Assembly (NCBI GenBank): GCA_017960585.1
Contig: JAGCYX010000040.1
Coordinates: 1-44,192, forward strand
DNA length: 44,192 nucleotides
Direction: 5' to 3'
Source: Bacteroidales bacterium
Lineage (GTDB): Bacteria; Bacteroidota; Bacteroidia; Bacteroidales; UBA932
Both the position numbers and the translations under genes were made by a program. The notes below the pieces were generated by a model, which saw only the letters and a program-made list of their open reading frames with translations, did not search any database and had not been told where the DNA came from. Numbering within the stretch: the first letter of the stretch is position 1; the number at the start of each line of letters is the position of its first letter. Below are positions 15,861 through 23,664 of this stretch, piece by piece.

Positions 15861-16862
15861 ATGCTGATGTTTGCCCGTGCCCATTTCCTGTGGCTGTTGC
15901 TGCTCGTACCGGTGATCCTCATCGGCTACGCGCTCCTGCGCCGGGCCCGCCGGCGTCGCGTGCGCCGTTTCGGCGACGAGGCGCTCGTGGACGCGCTGAT
16001 GCCCTCCTGGTCCGGCGCCAAAGGCTGGTGGCGGACCGTGCTGTTCTGCCTCGGCTTCGCCTGCTTCGCGGTCGGCCTGGCGCGCCCGCTGCTGGGCGCC
16101 AAGCTCGTGGAGCGCGAGACCAAGGGCGCCGAGATCATGATCTGCCTGGACGTGTCCAATTCGATGCTGGCGCAGGACTACACGCCGGACCGCCTGTCGC
16201 GGGCCAAGCTGGCCATCTCCCGCATCGTGGACCGCATGGACGGCGACCGTATCGGCCTGATTATCTTTGCGGGAAGTTCCTTCGTGCAGCTGCCCATCAC
16301 CACGGACTACGTGTCTGCCAAGATGTTCCTGAACAGCATCGACACGCAGTCGGTGCCCGTGCAGGGTACGGCCATCGGCGACGCCATCACCACGGCCGCC
16401 AAGAGCTTCAGCACGCAGAGCGAGAAGAGCCGCGCCATCATCGTGATCACCGATGGTGAAAACCACGAGGACGACGCCGTCGAAGCTGCGCGGCAGGTGG
16501 CCTCCACCGGCATCCGCGTCTACACGGTCGGCGTGGGCTCCCTGCGGGGCCAGCCCATCCCCAAGGACGGCGACCTGATGAAGGACAAGGACGGCAACAT
16601 CGTCGTGACGCGCCTGGACGAGGAGACCCTCAAGCGGATCGCCTCCGTCGGCAACGGCGCCTACGTCCACGCCGGCGGCGAGGAGTTCGGCCTCAACCCC
16701 ATTCTCGACGAGATCCGCAAACTCGAGGACGAGCGGTTCAACAACGTCGTCTTCGAGGAATACGACGAGCAGTATATGTACTTCTTCGCCGCGGCGCTGA
16801 TCTTCTTCATCCTGGAGATGCTGATCGGTGAGCGGCGGGCCAAAAAACGCTTGTTCGAATGA
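15861..16862 (+). CDS. batB: BatB, membrane von Willebrand factor A protein
   Basis: A paralogue of BatA: 333 residues, membrane segments near 8-26, 58-77 and 305-325, and a vWA domain with MIDAS DVSNS at 97-101. The segment LAQDYTPDRLSRAK parallels LARDFTPDRLSAAK of BatA. An AGGAGG sequence ten bases before the ATG at 15861 is one of the few good ribosome binding sites in this window. Met3 is an alternative start. The stop overlaps the batC start (ATGA at 16859), consistent with stoichiometric production. Confidence 0.92.
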   Translation: MLMFARAHFLWLLLLVPVILIGYALLRRARRRRVRRFGDEALVDALMPSWSGAKGWWRTVLFCLGFACFAVGLARPLLGAKLVERETKGAEIMICLDVSNSMLAQDYTPDRLSRAKLAISRIVDRMDGDRIGLIIFAGSSFVQLPITTDYVSAKMFLNSIDTQSVPVQGTAIGDAITTAAKSFSTQSEKSRAIIVITDGENHEDDAVEAARQVASTGIRVYTVGVGSLRGQPIPKDGDLMKDKDGNIVVTRLDEETLKRIASVGNGAYVHAGGEEFGLNPILDEIRKLEDERFNNVVFEEYDEQYMYFFAAALIFFILEMLIGERRAKKRLFE

Positions 16863-17590
16863 AGAGATATATAGTCATATTGCTGATTCTCTGCAGCTTG
16901 CCGGCCTTCGCCCAGGCGGACCGCCACGACGTACGCGCCGGCAACCGCAAGTTTGCCCGCGGGCGCTTCAAGGAGTCCGAGATCGACTACCGCAAGGCGG
17001 TGCTCCGGGACTCGACCTCCGTAACCGCGAACTACGACCTGGCTTCCGCGCTCTACCGCCAGGAGGACTGGACCGGCGCCACGAACGCGCTCGGGAGCGT
17101 GAAGGACCAGCCGGGCCTGCCGGCGCAGTACCACTACAACGCCGGCGACGCCGCCGTGCAGCAGAAGGACTGGCAGGCGGCCGTGGACGCCTTCCGGCAG
17201 GCGCTCCTGCTGGACCCCGGCGACCTGGACGCCAAGGAGAACTACATCTACGCCAAGAAGATGCTGGAGAACCAGCAGCAACAGGGCGGCGGTGGCGGAA
17301 ACGACCAGCAGAACCAGGACCAGCAACAACAGCAGGACCAGCAACAACAGCAGGACCAGAACCAGGACCAGAACCAGGACCAGCAGAACCAGAATCAAGA
17401 TCAGCAGAATCAGGATAACCAGGACCAGAACCAGCAGCAACAACAGCAACCGCAGGAGCCCCAGCTGTCTCCCCAGCAGGCCCAGCAGATGCTGCGCGCC
17501 ATCCAGGCCAAGGAGAAAGAAACTCAGGACAAGGTGAACCAGGAGAAGGCCGCGCTGCTCAAGTCCCGGCAGAAAGAAAAGAATTGGTGA
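16859..17590 (+). CDS. batC: BatC, TPR protein with Gln/Asn-rich tract
   Basis: The 243-residue exported protein has a signal peptide (about 1-19, ending AFAQA), two or three tetratricopeptide repeats between residues 25 and 130 (for example YNAGDAAVQQKDWQAAVDAF), then a tract at about 139-200 made almost only of Gln, Asn and Asp, and a charged helical tail. BatC homologues provide a TPR platform beside BatA and BatB, on the periplasmic side. The tract is longer and purer than a simple linker needs and is encoded by near-tandem CAGCAACAACAGCAGGAC units. The stop overlaps the batD start by one base. Confidence 0.88.
   Translation: MKRYIVILLILCSLPAFAQADRHDVRAGNRKFARGRFKESEIDYRKAVLRDSTSVTANYDLASALYRQEDWTGATNALGSVKDQPGLPAQYHYNAGDAAVQQKDWQAAVDAFRQALLLDPGDLDAKENYIYAKKMLENQQQQGGGGGNDQQNQDQQQQQDQQQQQDQNQDQNQDQQNQNQDQQNQDNQDQNQQQQQQPQEPQLSPQQAQQMLRAIQAKEKETQDKVNQEKAALLKSRQKEKNW
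17305..17460 (+). repeat. Low-complexity Gln/Asn/Asp codon repeats in batC
   Basis: Near-perfect direct repeats of an 18-base unit (CAGCAACAACAGCAGGAC, about two copies) lead into six-base units (CAGAAC, CAGGAC). The array could vary in length by slippage without leaving the reading frame, as all units are multiples of three. Confidence 0.75.
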
Positions 17591-20211
17591 TGAAAAGAAT
17601 CATAGCGATCATCGCGGCCGCCCTGTGCGCGCTGGCCGCCTCCGCCCAGACTACCGTCAAGGTCCAGGCGCCCAATCTCGTGGGCGTGAACGAGCAGTTC
17701 AACGTGACCTTCATCATCAGCGGCGACGACAAGCCCAGCGACTTCCGCTGGGAGCCCGGTAGCGATTTCCAGCTGGTCTGGGGGCCGCAGAAAGGCACTT
17801 CGACTTCCGTCAGCATCATCAACGGCAAGAGCACCCGCACGTCCCAGACGACCTATACCTACATCCTGCTGCCGAAGGCCACCGGCCGCTTCCAGCTCGC
17901 CGCCGCCGAGGCGACGGTGAAAGGCGAGAAGATCGTTTCCTCCCGGCCGACCGTGGAGGTCGTCACGGACGGCGCCGCCGCGTCCCAGCAGGGGCAGGGC
18001 GGCGGTTCACAGGCCCGGCAGGGCCAGTCGCAGGACGGCGGAAGCACCGCGCAGACCGGCACCGTGGCGGCGGACGACATGTTCCTCCGCCTGACCCTGA
18101 GCAAGCGCAACGTGATGGTCGGCGAGACGGTCACCGCCACGCTCAAGCTCTACCAGCGCGTGAACATCGCCGGTTTCGAGGACGCCAAGTTCCCGACCTT
18201 CAACGGGTTCTGGAGCCAGGAAGTGCAGGCGCCCAGCCAGATCGAATTCCACCGCGAGAACATCGGAGAGAAGATCTACAACGCCGCCGTGCTCCGCAGC
18301 TGGAACCTCGTGCCGCAGAAGGCGGGCGACATCACCATCGAGGGTTCAGAACTGGTCTGCCTGGTGAACGTCCGCACCCAGCGCCGTTCCACCGGCAGCA
18401 TCTTCGACGACTTCTTCCAGGACGATTACCAGACCATCCGCAAGCGGGTTACCACCCAACCGATGACCGTCCACGTCAGCGGCCTGCCCGCGGGCGCGCC
18501 GGCCTCGTTCGGCGGCGGCGTGGGCTCCTACAAGATGAGCGTCGCCCTCACCCGCGACTCCCTGCTGACCCACGATGCCTCCTCGCTGCGCGTCACGGTC
18601 ACGGGCAGCGGCAACACCGCCCTCCTGGAGGCCCCGAAGGTCGATTTCCCGCCGGATTTCGAGGTGTATGACGTCAAGACCTCCGACGTGTCCGGGGGCA
18701 AGGTTTTCGAATATCCCTTCATTCCGCGCAGCTACGGCGATTTCGTCATCGGGCCCGTGGAATACAGCTACTTCGACCTATCCTCGCGCAAATACGTGAC
18801 CCTGTGCAGCCAGGAACTTCCGGTCCGGGTCGGCAAGGGCGCCGACACCTCCGGAGGGACGGCCGGCGGCCAGCTCGTCCAGAGTTCCCGCGGCAAGGAC
18901 GTGCGCGACCTCGGAAGCGATATCCGCTTCATCTCGACGAAACCCGGTTCGCTCGCATCCGTGGGGAATTTCTTCGTGGGCTCGCTGCCGTTCTGGATCA
19001 CCACCCTCATGTTGCTGGTGATCGCCCTAAGCGCCTGGTTCATCCTGCGCAGCCTGGCAGAACGGCGGGCCGACGTGGTCGGCAGCAAGAACCGCGGCGC
19101 CACCAAGATGGCGCGCAAGCGCCTGGCCCAGGCGGGCTCGTTCCTGCAAGGCAACCTTTACACCGCCTTCTACGAAGAGCTGCACCGCGCCCTGCTGGGC
19201 TTCGTCTCCGACAAGCTCAACCTGGACGCCACGGATCTCAGCAAGGAGAACATTTCCGCGAAGCTGGTCGAGAACGGCGTGGCGGAGGGGCTGGCGGCCG
19301 ATTTCATCGGCCTGCTGGACGCCTGCGAGTTCGCCCGTTATGCCCCGGACGCCGGACACGATGCTATGAACACCCATTACGAGAAGGCGGTCTCCGTGAT
19401 CTCCGCCATCGATGAAAGCATGAAACGAGTTCCGCGCAAGGGGGCTGCCGCCGCATTGCTGGCGCTGCTCCTGCTGCTGCCCGCCCACTACGCCTCCGCG
19501 CAGCAGGGCGCCTACGCCGATTCGCTGTGGACAGCCGGCGTAAGCGCCTATTCCGACGGCGACTGGACCGGCGCCGCCAAGGCCTGGAGCGACCTGCGCG
19601 CCCTGGGGCTGGAGTCGCCGCAGCTGTACTGCAACCTGGGCGACGCCCTGTTCAAGCAGGACGACCTCGCCCACGCCATCCTCAACTACGAGCGGGCGCT
19701 CAAGCTGGACCCGTCCTACGCAGATGCGCGCTACAACCTGGCCTTCACCCAGACGCTCCTGCAGGACAAGATCGAGGCCGTGCCGGAGTTCTTCCTGTCG
19801 GTCTGGGGCCGCAAGCTCTGCTGGATGCTGCCTTCCGACACCTGGTCGGTGCTGTTCCTGATCTTCCTCGCTGCGACGCTGGCCTGCGTACTGCTGTTCC
19901 TGCTGGGACGCAGCGTGGCGGCGCGCCGCGGCGGCTTCATCGCCGGCATCGTGGCGCTCGTGCTCACGCTGCTTTGCCTGGTCTTCGCGTTCTGGCAGCG
20001 TGCGGACTACCGCAAGGCCGACAGCGCCATCGTCACGCGCGCCGTCACCACCGTCCAGAGCTCCCCGGGCCGCGATTCCGCCAAGGACCTCTTCGTCCTC
20101 CACGAAGGCACCAAGGTCAAGCTCCTCGACGCCGTCGGCTCCTGGCGCAACATCGAGCTCGCCGACGGCCGCCAGGGTTGGTTGCCGGAAGAGGATCTGG
20201 AGGTGATTTAA
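17590..20211 (+). CDS. batD: Fused BatD-BatE protein
   Basis: One 873-residue frame covers two normally separate Bat proteins. Residues 1-610 are BatD: signal peptide ending LAASAQ, beta-sandwich oxygen-tolerance region, a membrane segment near 460-482 and a cytoplasmic tail with FYEELHRALLGFVSDKL. Residues 611-873 are BatE: an internal Met611 begins MKRVPRKGAAAALLALLLLLP...ASA, a complete signal-peptide-like sequence, followed by TPR repeats (about 640-710), two membrane segments (about 750-800) and an SH3-like domain (about 820-873, SWRNIELADGRQGWLPEEDL). No stop separates the parts. The ATG at 17590 overlaps the batC stop. The product may be made as a fusion, or BatE may also start at 19420. 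It is the last gene of the cluster. Confidence 0.85.
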   Translation: MKRIIAIIAAALCALAASAQTTVKVQAPNLVGVNEQFNVTFIISGDDKPSDFRWEPGSDFQLVWGPQKGTSTSVSIINGKSTRTSQTTYTYILLPKATGRFQLAAAEATVKGEKIVSSRPTVEVVTDGAAASQQGQGGGSQARQGQSQDGGSTAQTGTVAADDMFLRLTLSKRNVMVGETVTATLKLYQRVNIAGFEDAKFPTFNGFWSQEVQAPSQIEFHRENIGEKIYNAAVLRSWNLVPQKAGDITIEGSELVCLVNVRTQRRSTGSIFDDFFQDDYQTIRKRVTTQPMTVHVSGLPAGAPASFGGGVGSYKMSVALTRDSLLTHDASSLRVTVTGSGNTALLEAPKVDFPPDFEVYDVKTSDVSGGKVFEYPFIPRSYGDFVIGPVEYSYFDLSSRKYVTLCSQELPVRVGKGADTSGGTAGGQLVQSSRGKDVRDLGSDIRFISTKPGSLASVGNFFVGSLPFWITTLMLLVIALSAWFILRSLAERRADVVGSKNRGATKMARKRLAQAGSFLQGNLYTAFYEELHRALLGFVSDKLNLDATDLSKENISAKLVENGVAEGLAADFIGLLDACEFARYAPDAGHDAMNTHYEKAVSVISAIDESMKRVPRKGAAAALLALLLLLPAHYASAQQGAYADSLWTAGVSAYSDGDWTGAAKAWSDLRALGLESPQLYCNLGDALFKQDDLAHAILNYERALKLDPSYADARYNLAFTQTLLQDKIEAVPEFFLSVWGRKLCWMLPSDTWSVLFLIFLAATLACVLLFLLGRSVAARRGGFIAGIVALVLTLLCLVFAFWQRADYRKADSAIVTRAVTTVQSSPGRDSAKDLFVLHEGTKVKLLDAVGSWRNIELADGRQGWLPEEDLEVI

Positions 20212-20227
20212 CGACATTCAACCATCC

Positions 20228-20310
20228 CCATCCACACCAGAGCCCATTTTTGTGGACGAGAGGCCGTAAAATGGTCTTTTGTCCACAAAAACAGCCTGTT
20301 TTGTGGATGA
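20228..20310. other. Cluster of DnaA-box-like nonamers
   Basis: Four sites share the core TCCACA: CCATCCACA at 20228-20236 (plus), TCGTCCACA at 20259-20251 (minus), TTGTCCACA at 20279-20287 (plus) and TCATCCACA at 20310-20302 (minus). The last two differ from TTATCCACA at one position. The following 100 bases are AT rich. This could be a DnaA-binding regulatory site or part of an origin; nothing in the neighbouring genes decides it. Confidence 0.4.
20247..20291. repeat. 11-bp perfect inverted repeat after batDE
   Basis: TTTTTGTGGAC (20247-20257) and GTCCACAAAAA (20281-20291) are exact reverse complements separated by 23 bases. A third partial copy, TTTTGTGGAT, follows at 20299-20308. It may help end transcription of the Bat operon, though the stem is not GC rich, or present paired protein sites. 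Confidence 0.6.
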
Positions 20311-20327
20311 CTCCTCTATATTTTTGA

Positions 20328-20359
20328 TTTGCGGATTCAGCGAAATTATCGTACTTTTG
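20328..20359 (+). promoter_or_regulatory. Canonical Bacteroidota promoter of the exbB-parC transcript
   Basis: TTTG at 20328-20331, a 20-base spacer and TACTTTTG at 20352-20359 match the TTTG-N20-TAnnTTTG consensus. Transcription would start near 20365, leaving a leader of about 55 bases before exbB. Confidence 0.75.
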
Positions 20360-20365
20360 TACGAT
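20348..20365. promoter_or_regulatory. Inverted repeat over the exbB -7 box (possible operator)
   Basis: ATCGTAC (20348-20354), TTTT, GTACGAT (20359-20365) form a perfect 7-bp inverted repeat that encloses the -7 element and ends at the expected start of transcription. It could be a repressor site or a hairpin in the DNA only. The binding protein is unknown. Confidence 0.45.
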
Positions 20366-20420
20366 TATGCCTAAATGGGCAGATTTTTAGCAAATTGTTG
20401 GTTAAACAAAGAACCTGAAT

Positions 20421-21119
20421 ATGTTGTACACGCTCCTCCAGACCGACATCGCCCAGGCTGTCCCCGTGCAGCAGGAAATGTCGTATTCCCTTTTCGAGAT
20501 GGCCGCGAAAGGCGGCCCGCTGATGTGGGTCCTCCTCGCCCTCTCGATCATCGCCATCTACATCTTCGGCAAGAAGTGGTGGATCATCCGCCAGGCCGGC
20601 AAGATCGACAAGGATTTCATCAACGACATCCGCGACTACATCCACGACGGCAAGGTCAAGTCCGCCCGCACGCTCTGCGCCAAGTACGACGCCCCCGTGG
20701 CCCGTATGGTCGAGGCCGGCATCGCCCGCATCGGCAAACCCGCGACGGATGTGCAGGCCGCCATCGAGAATGTCGGCAACGTCGAGGTGGCGCGCCTGGA
20801 GAAGGGCCTTCCCTACCTCGCCACCATCGCTGGCGGCGCTCCGATGATCGGTTTCCTCGGCACGGTGATCGGTATGGTGCAGGCGTTCTTCAACATGTCC
20901 AACGCCGGCAACAACATCGACATCACTCTCCTGTCGAGCGGCATCTACACCGCCATGATCACCACGGTCGGCGGTCTGATCGTCGGTATCCTCGCCTACT
21001 TCGGCTACAACTTCCTGACCGCCCGGATCTCCTCCCTCGTGTACAGCATGGAAAGCGCGACCATCAAGTTCATGGACGTGCTGGGAGAGCCCGCGTCCGA
21101 CACCCTTAAAGCCGAATAG
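20421..21119 (+). CDS. exbB: ExbB/TolQ/MotA-family proton channel
   Basis: The 232-residue inner-membrane protein has three hydrophobic segments (about 33-52, 127-155 and 168-195) and the family motif around EKGLPYLATIAGGAPMIGFLGTVIGMVQAF. With ExbD it forms the proton-driven motor that energises TonB. The order exbB-exbD-tonB that follows supports ExbB over MotA. The ATG at 20421 has no strong ribosome binding site. It is the first gene behind the promoter at 20328-20359 and lies two bases before exbD. Substrate of the dependent receptors cannot be told from this window. Confidence 0.92.
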   Translation: MLYTLLQTDIAQAVPVQQEMSYSLFEMAAKGGPLMWVLLALSIIAIYIFGKKWWIIRQAGKIDKDFINDIRDYIHDGKVKSARTLCAKYDAPVARMVEAGIARIGKPATDVQAAIENVGNVEVARLEKGLPYLATIAGGAPMIGFLGTVIGMVQAFFNMSNAGNNIDITLLSSGIYTAMITTVGGLIVGILAYFGYNFLTARISSLVYSMESATIKFMDVLGEPASDTLKAE

Positions 21120-21121
21120 CG

Positions 21122-21532
21122 ATGGCCCTCAAGCGAATCACCAAAGCGGATCCCAACATCGCGATGTCCTCGATGACGGACATCGTGTTCCTGCTGCTGA
21201 TCTTCTTCCTGGTGACCTCCACCCTGGTCAACCCCAACGCCCTCAAGCTCCTGCTCCCCAAGAGCACGGGCCAGGTGGGCGCCAAGGCCACGGTGAGCGT
21301 CTCCATCAAGGACTGGGGCGAGGACCGCTACACCTACCACATCAACGGGGCGCAGGACCCGGTGGCGTTCTCCGAGGTGGAGGACGAGCTCGTGGACCTG
21401 CTCCAGAGCGAGGAAGACCCCACCTTCTCGATCTTCTCCGACGAGAGCGTTCCCATCGGCGAGATCGTACAGGTCATGAACATCGCCAAACGAAACCACT
21501 ATAAAGTCATTCTGGCTACCCAGCCGGAGTAA
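21122..21532 (+). CDS. exbD: ExbD/TolR-family motor protein
   Basis: A 136-residue protein with one N-terminal membrane segment at about 18-36 containing Asp20 (SSMTDIVFLLLIFFLVTS), the proton-carrying residue of the family, and a periplasmic domain of about 100 residues. It partners the preceding ExbB homologue, which ends two bases upstream, and the following TonB. Length is typical. Confidence 0.92.
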   Translation: MALKRITKADPNIAMSSMTDIVFLLLIFFLVTSTLVNPNALKLLLPKSTGQVGAKATVSVSIKDWGEDRYTYHINGAQDPVAFSEVEDELVDLLQSEEDPTFSIFSDESVPIGEIVQVMNIAKRNHYKVILATQPE

Positions 21533-21538
21533 ACGAAC

Positions 21539-22318
21539 ATGCAGACCGGAGAAAGCATCGAGCAGAAGCGCGAACGGGGCGCCCGGATCACCGGCATCGT
21601 GATGTCGGTGATCGTGCACGCCTGTGCCGTGGTGCTCGTTTCCTTCTCCGGACTGAAGTACCTCTATCCCCCGCCCCAGGAGCAGACAATGCTGATCGAT
21701 TTCAGCGAAGCGCCCGAAGTGCCGGAGCAGCAGCCGCAGGGCGAGGAGCCCCTGGCGGAGGAGGTTGATCTCACGCGTCCCGTGGAACTGGCGCAGAAGA
21801 GCGAGTCCCCGTATGTGGCCGACAGGCCCAACGAGACTCCGCAGACGCAGCCCGATCCCGTCGGCGACGTGGAAGTACCGGCCGTAGAACCGAAAGAACC
21901 GGCGCTCGACCCGCGCGCCTCGTTCCCGGGCATGGCCAAAAAAGATACGACCCTCACCGCACCGCACGGCGCGGACGATCCGTCGGATGCCTTCAAGGCC
22001 GGACAGGCCAAGGGCAATACCGACGCCGGCCGCACCGACGGCAAACCCAACGCGCACGTCCAGGGCCGGAGCACCGTGGGCAACATCCCCCGGCCGGTCT
22101 ACAACGTGCAGGAAAGCGGTATCGTGGTCGTGAACATCTGGGTGGACAACTACGGCAACGTAGTTCGCGCCGTGCCGGGAGGCGACGGTACCACCGTTTT
22201 GGACAAGGCCCTCTCTGCCGCGGCCCGCAAGGCCGCCATGGAGACCCACTTCAACATGAGTGCGGACGCTCCGGCCATGCAGGAGGGCACGATTACTTAT
22301 TATTTTAACCTCAAGTAA
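21539..22318 (+). CDS. tonB: TonB-family energy transducer
   Basis: The 259-residue protein has a short cytoplasmic N-terminus, a membrane segment at about 17-40 with the conserved Ser-x3-His pattern (MSVIVHACAVVL), a long acidic and proline-rich periplasmic linker (45-180) and a C-terminal TonB fold with SGIVVVNIWVDNYGNVV and a final YYFNLK. It transmits the ExbBD proton-motor energy to outer-membrane receptors. The linker has few of the Lys-Pro repeats of classical TonB; it is mostly Glu/Pro. The gene begins six bases after exbD and ends four bases before rluB. Confidence 0.9.
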   Translation: MQTGESIEQKRERGARITGIVMSVIVHACAVVLVSFSGLKYLYPPPQEQTMLIDFSEAPEVPEQQPQGEEPLAEEVDLTRPVELAQKSESPYVADRPNETPQTQPDPVGDVEVPAVEPKEPALDPRASFPGMAKKDTTLTAPHGADDPSDAFKAGQAKGNTDAGRTDGKPNAHVQGRSTVGNIPRPVYNVQESGIVVVNIWVDNYGNVVRAVPGGDGTTVLDKALSAAARKAAMETHFNMSADAPAMQEGTITYYFNLK

Positions 22319-22322
22319 AGAG

Positions 22323-23663
22323 ATGGATCAGTTTACCAAAGAAGGCCGAAAACTTAGACCACGGAAAACGACGGGCGCACGGCCCGTTTCCGAAAAAGTA
22401 GAGTACACGCCCGGCGCGCATCGCAGCGCACCCGGCGAAAACCGGGATAACCGGGACAATCACAGCTATGGCAACCGCGGTGGCTACGGCAACCGCGACA
22501 ACCATGGCTTCAGCAGCCGCGGCGGCAGCTACGGCGGCGGACACCGCTCCAACGACGGCGAGCGCCGTCCTTACGGCGAAGGCCGTTCCTACGGCGACCG
22601 CAACAACCGCAGCGAGGGCCGCAGTTACGGTGAGAACCGCAGCTACGGCGAAAACCGCAGTTATGGCGAAGGACGCAGCAGCTTCGGCGAGCGCAAGCCG
22701 CGCCCGTATGGCGAGAACCGCTCCCAGCGCCCCTACGGCGAGGGCCGCAGCTTCGGCGACCATCGGAGCGCCGGACCGCGAAAGCCCGCGGGCGGCCCCG
22801 GCAAGCCGAAAGGCGCCGTCAAGAAACCCGGACGCAAGCCCAACTTCACCCGTGAGTCCACGGAAGGCATCAACCGCATGATCAGCCGCCGTCCCGTCGT
22901 GAACGGCAGCGAGAGCACCGAGGTGCCGTATCCTACTCCGATCCAGGACACCGTCCGCCTCAACAAGTTCATCGCCAACTCCGGCGTCTGCTCACGCCGC
23001 GAAGCCGACACCCTCATCCAGGCCGGTGTCGTGACCGTCAACGGCCAGGTGGTGACCGAACTGGGTACGAAAGTCAATATCTTCACCGACGACATCCGCT
23101 TCAACGGCGAGCGCCTCAAGGGCGAGGAGAAGGTCTACATCGTGATGAACAAGCCCAAGGGCTTCGTGACCACGGCCAGCGACCCCCACGCCGAGAAGAC
23201 CGTCGTCGACCTGGTCAAGAACTGCCCTACGCGGGTTTATCCCGTGGGCCGTCTCGACAAGAATACGACCGGCGTGCTGATGCTGACCAACGACGGCGAG
23301 ATCGCCGAGCGCCTCACGCACCCCTCCTACGACAAGAAGAAGATCTACCAGGTGGCCCTCGACAAGCCGCTGAGCCAGGAAGACTTCGACAGGATCCTGT
23401 CGGGCGTCGTCCTGAGCGACGGTGAAGTCCAGGCCGACGAGCTCGAATACATCGACGAGAAGGACAAGCGCAAGCTCGGCATCGAGATCCACTCCGGCAA
23501 GAACCGCATCGTTCGCCGCATCTTCGAGACCCTCGGCTACAACGTCAAGGCGCTGGACCGCGTCTACTTCGCGGGCCTGACCAAGAAGGGCCTCAAGAAG
23601 GGCGAGTGGCGCTACCTCACCGAGGGCGAGACCAACATTCTGAAGATGGGAGCTTACGTGTAG
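22323..23663 (+). CDS. rluB: 23S rRNA pseudouridine synthase (RluB/RsuA family) with disordered N-terminal tail
   Basis: The catalytic part (about 205-446) has an S4 RNA-binding domain starting VRLNKFIANSGVCSRREAD and the RsuA-family core with catalytic Asp312 in GRLDKNTTGVLML, matching enzymes that modify 23S rRNA near position 2605. The first 200 residues are a low-complexity tail rich in Arg, Gly, Ser and Tyr with repeated SYGENR and YGEGR units. Such tails occur in Bacteroidota rRNA synthases and may bind RNA; the repeats here are unusually regular. The ATG at 22323 follows tonB by four bases; a longer frame upstream lies inside tonB and is rejected. Confidence 0.88.
   Translation: MDQFTKEGRKLRPRKTTGARPVSEKVEYTPGAHRSAPGENRDNRDNHSYGNRGGYGNRDNHGFSSRGGSYGGGHRSNDGERRPYGEGRSYGDRNNRSEGRSYGENRSYGENRSYGEGRSSFGERKPRPYGENRSQRPYGEGRSFGDHRSAGPRKPAGGPGKPKGAVKKPGRKPNFTRESTEGINRMISRRPVVNGSESTEVPYPTPIQDTVRLNKFIANSGVCSRREADTLIQAGVVTVNGQVVTELGTKVNIFTDDIRFNGERLKGEEKVYIVMNKPKGFVTTASDPHAEKTVVDLVKNCPTRVYPVGRLDKNTTGVLMLTNDGEIAERLTHPSYDKKKIYQVALDKPLSQEDFDRILSGVVLSDGEVQADELEYIDEKDKRKLGIEIHSGKNRIVRRIFETLGYNVKALDRVYFAGLTKKGLKKGEWRYLTEGETNILKMGAYV
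22432..22790 (+). repeat. Imperfect tandem repeats encoding SYGE/RGG-like units in rluB
   Basis: Short units of the form AGYTAYGGYGARAACCGC recur through the N-terminal coding region, for example three successive copies near 22621-22670. They are in-frame and probably arose by duplication. Confidence 0.6.
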
Positions 23664-23664
23664 T

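Noticed and set aside
17305..17460. CRISPR-like direct repeats
   Set aside because: The repeats are translated Gln/Asn/Asp codons inside batC without unique spacers. No CRISPR array was found in the window.
19420..20211. A separate batE gene starting at Met611 of the batD frame
   Set aside because: No stop codon separates it from batD and no ribosome binding site is obvious, so a fusion was annotated; the internal start remains possible.
20367..20390. A seven-codon frame (MPKWADF) in the exbB leader as a leader peptide
   Set aside because: Too short, no ribosome binding site and no regulatory codon run.
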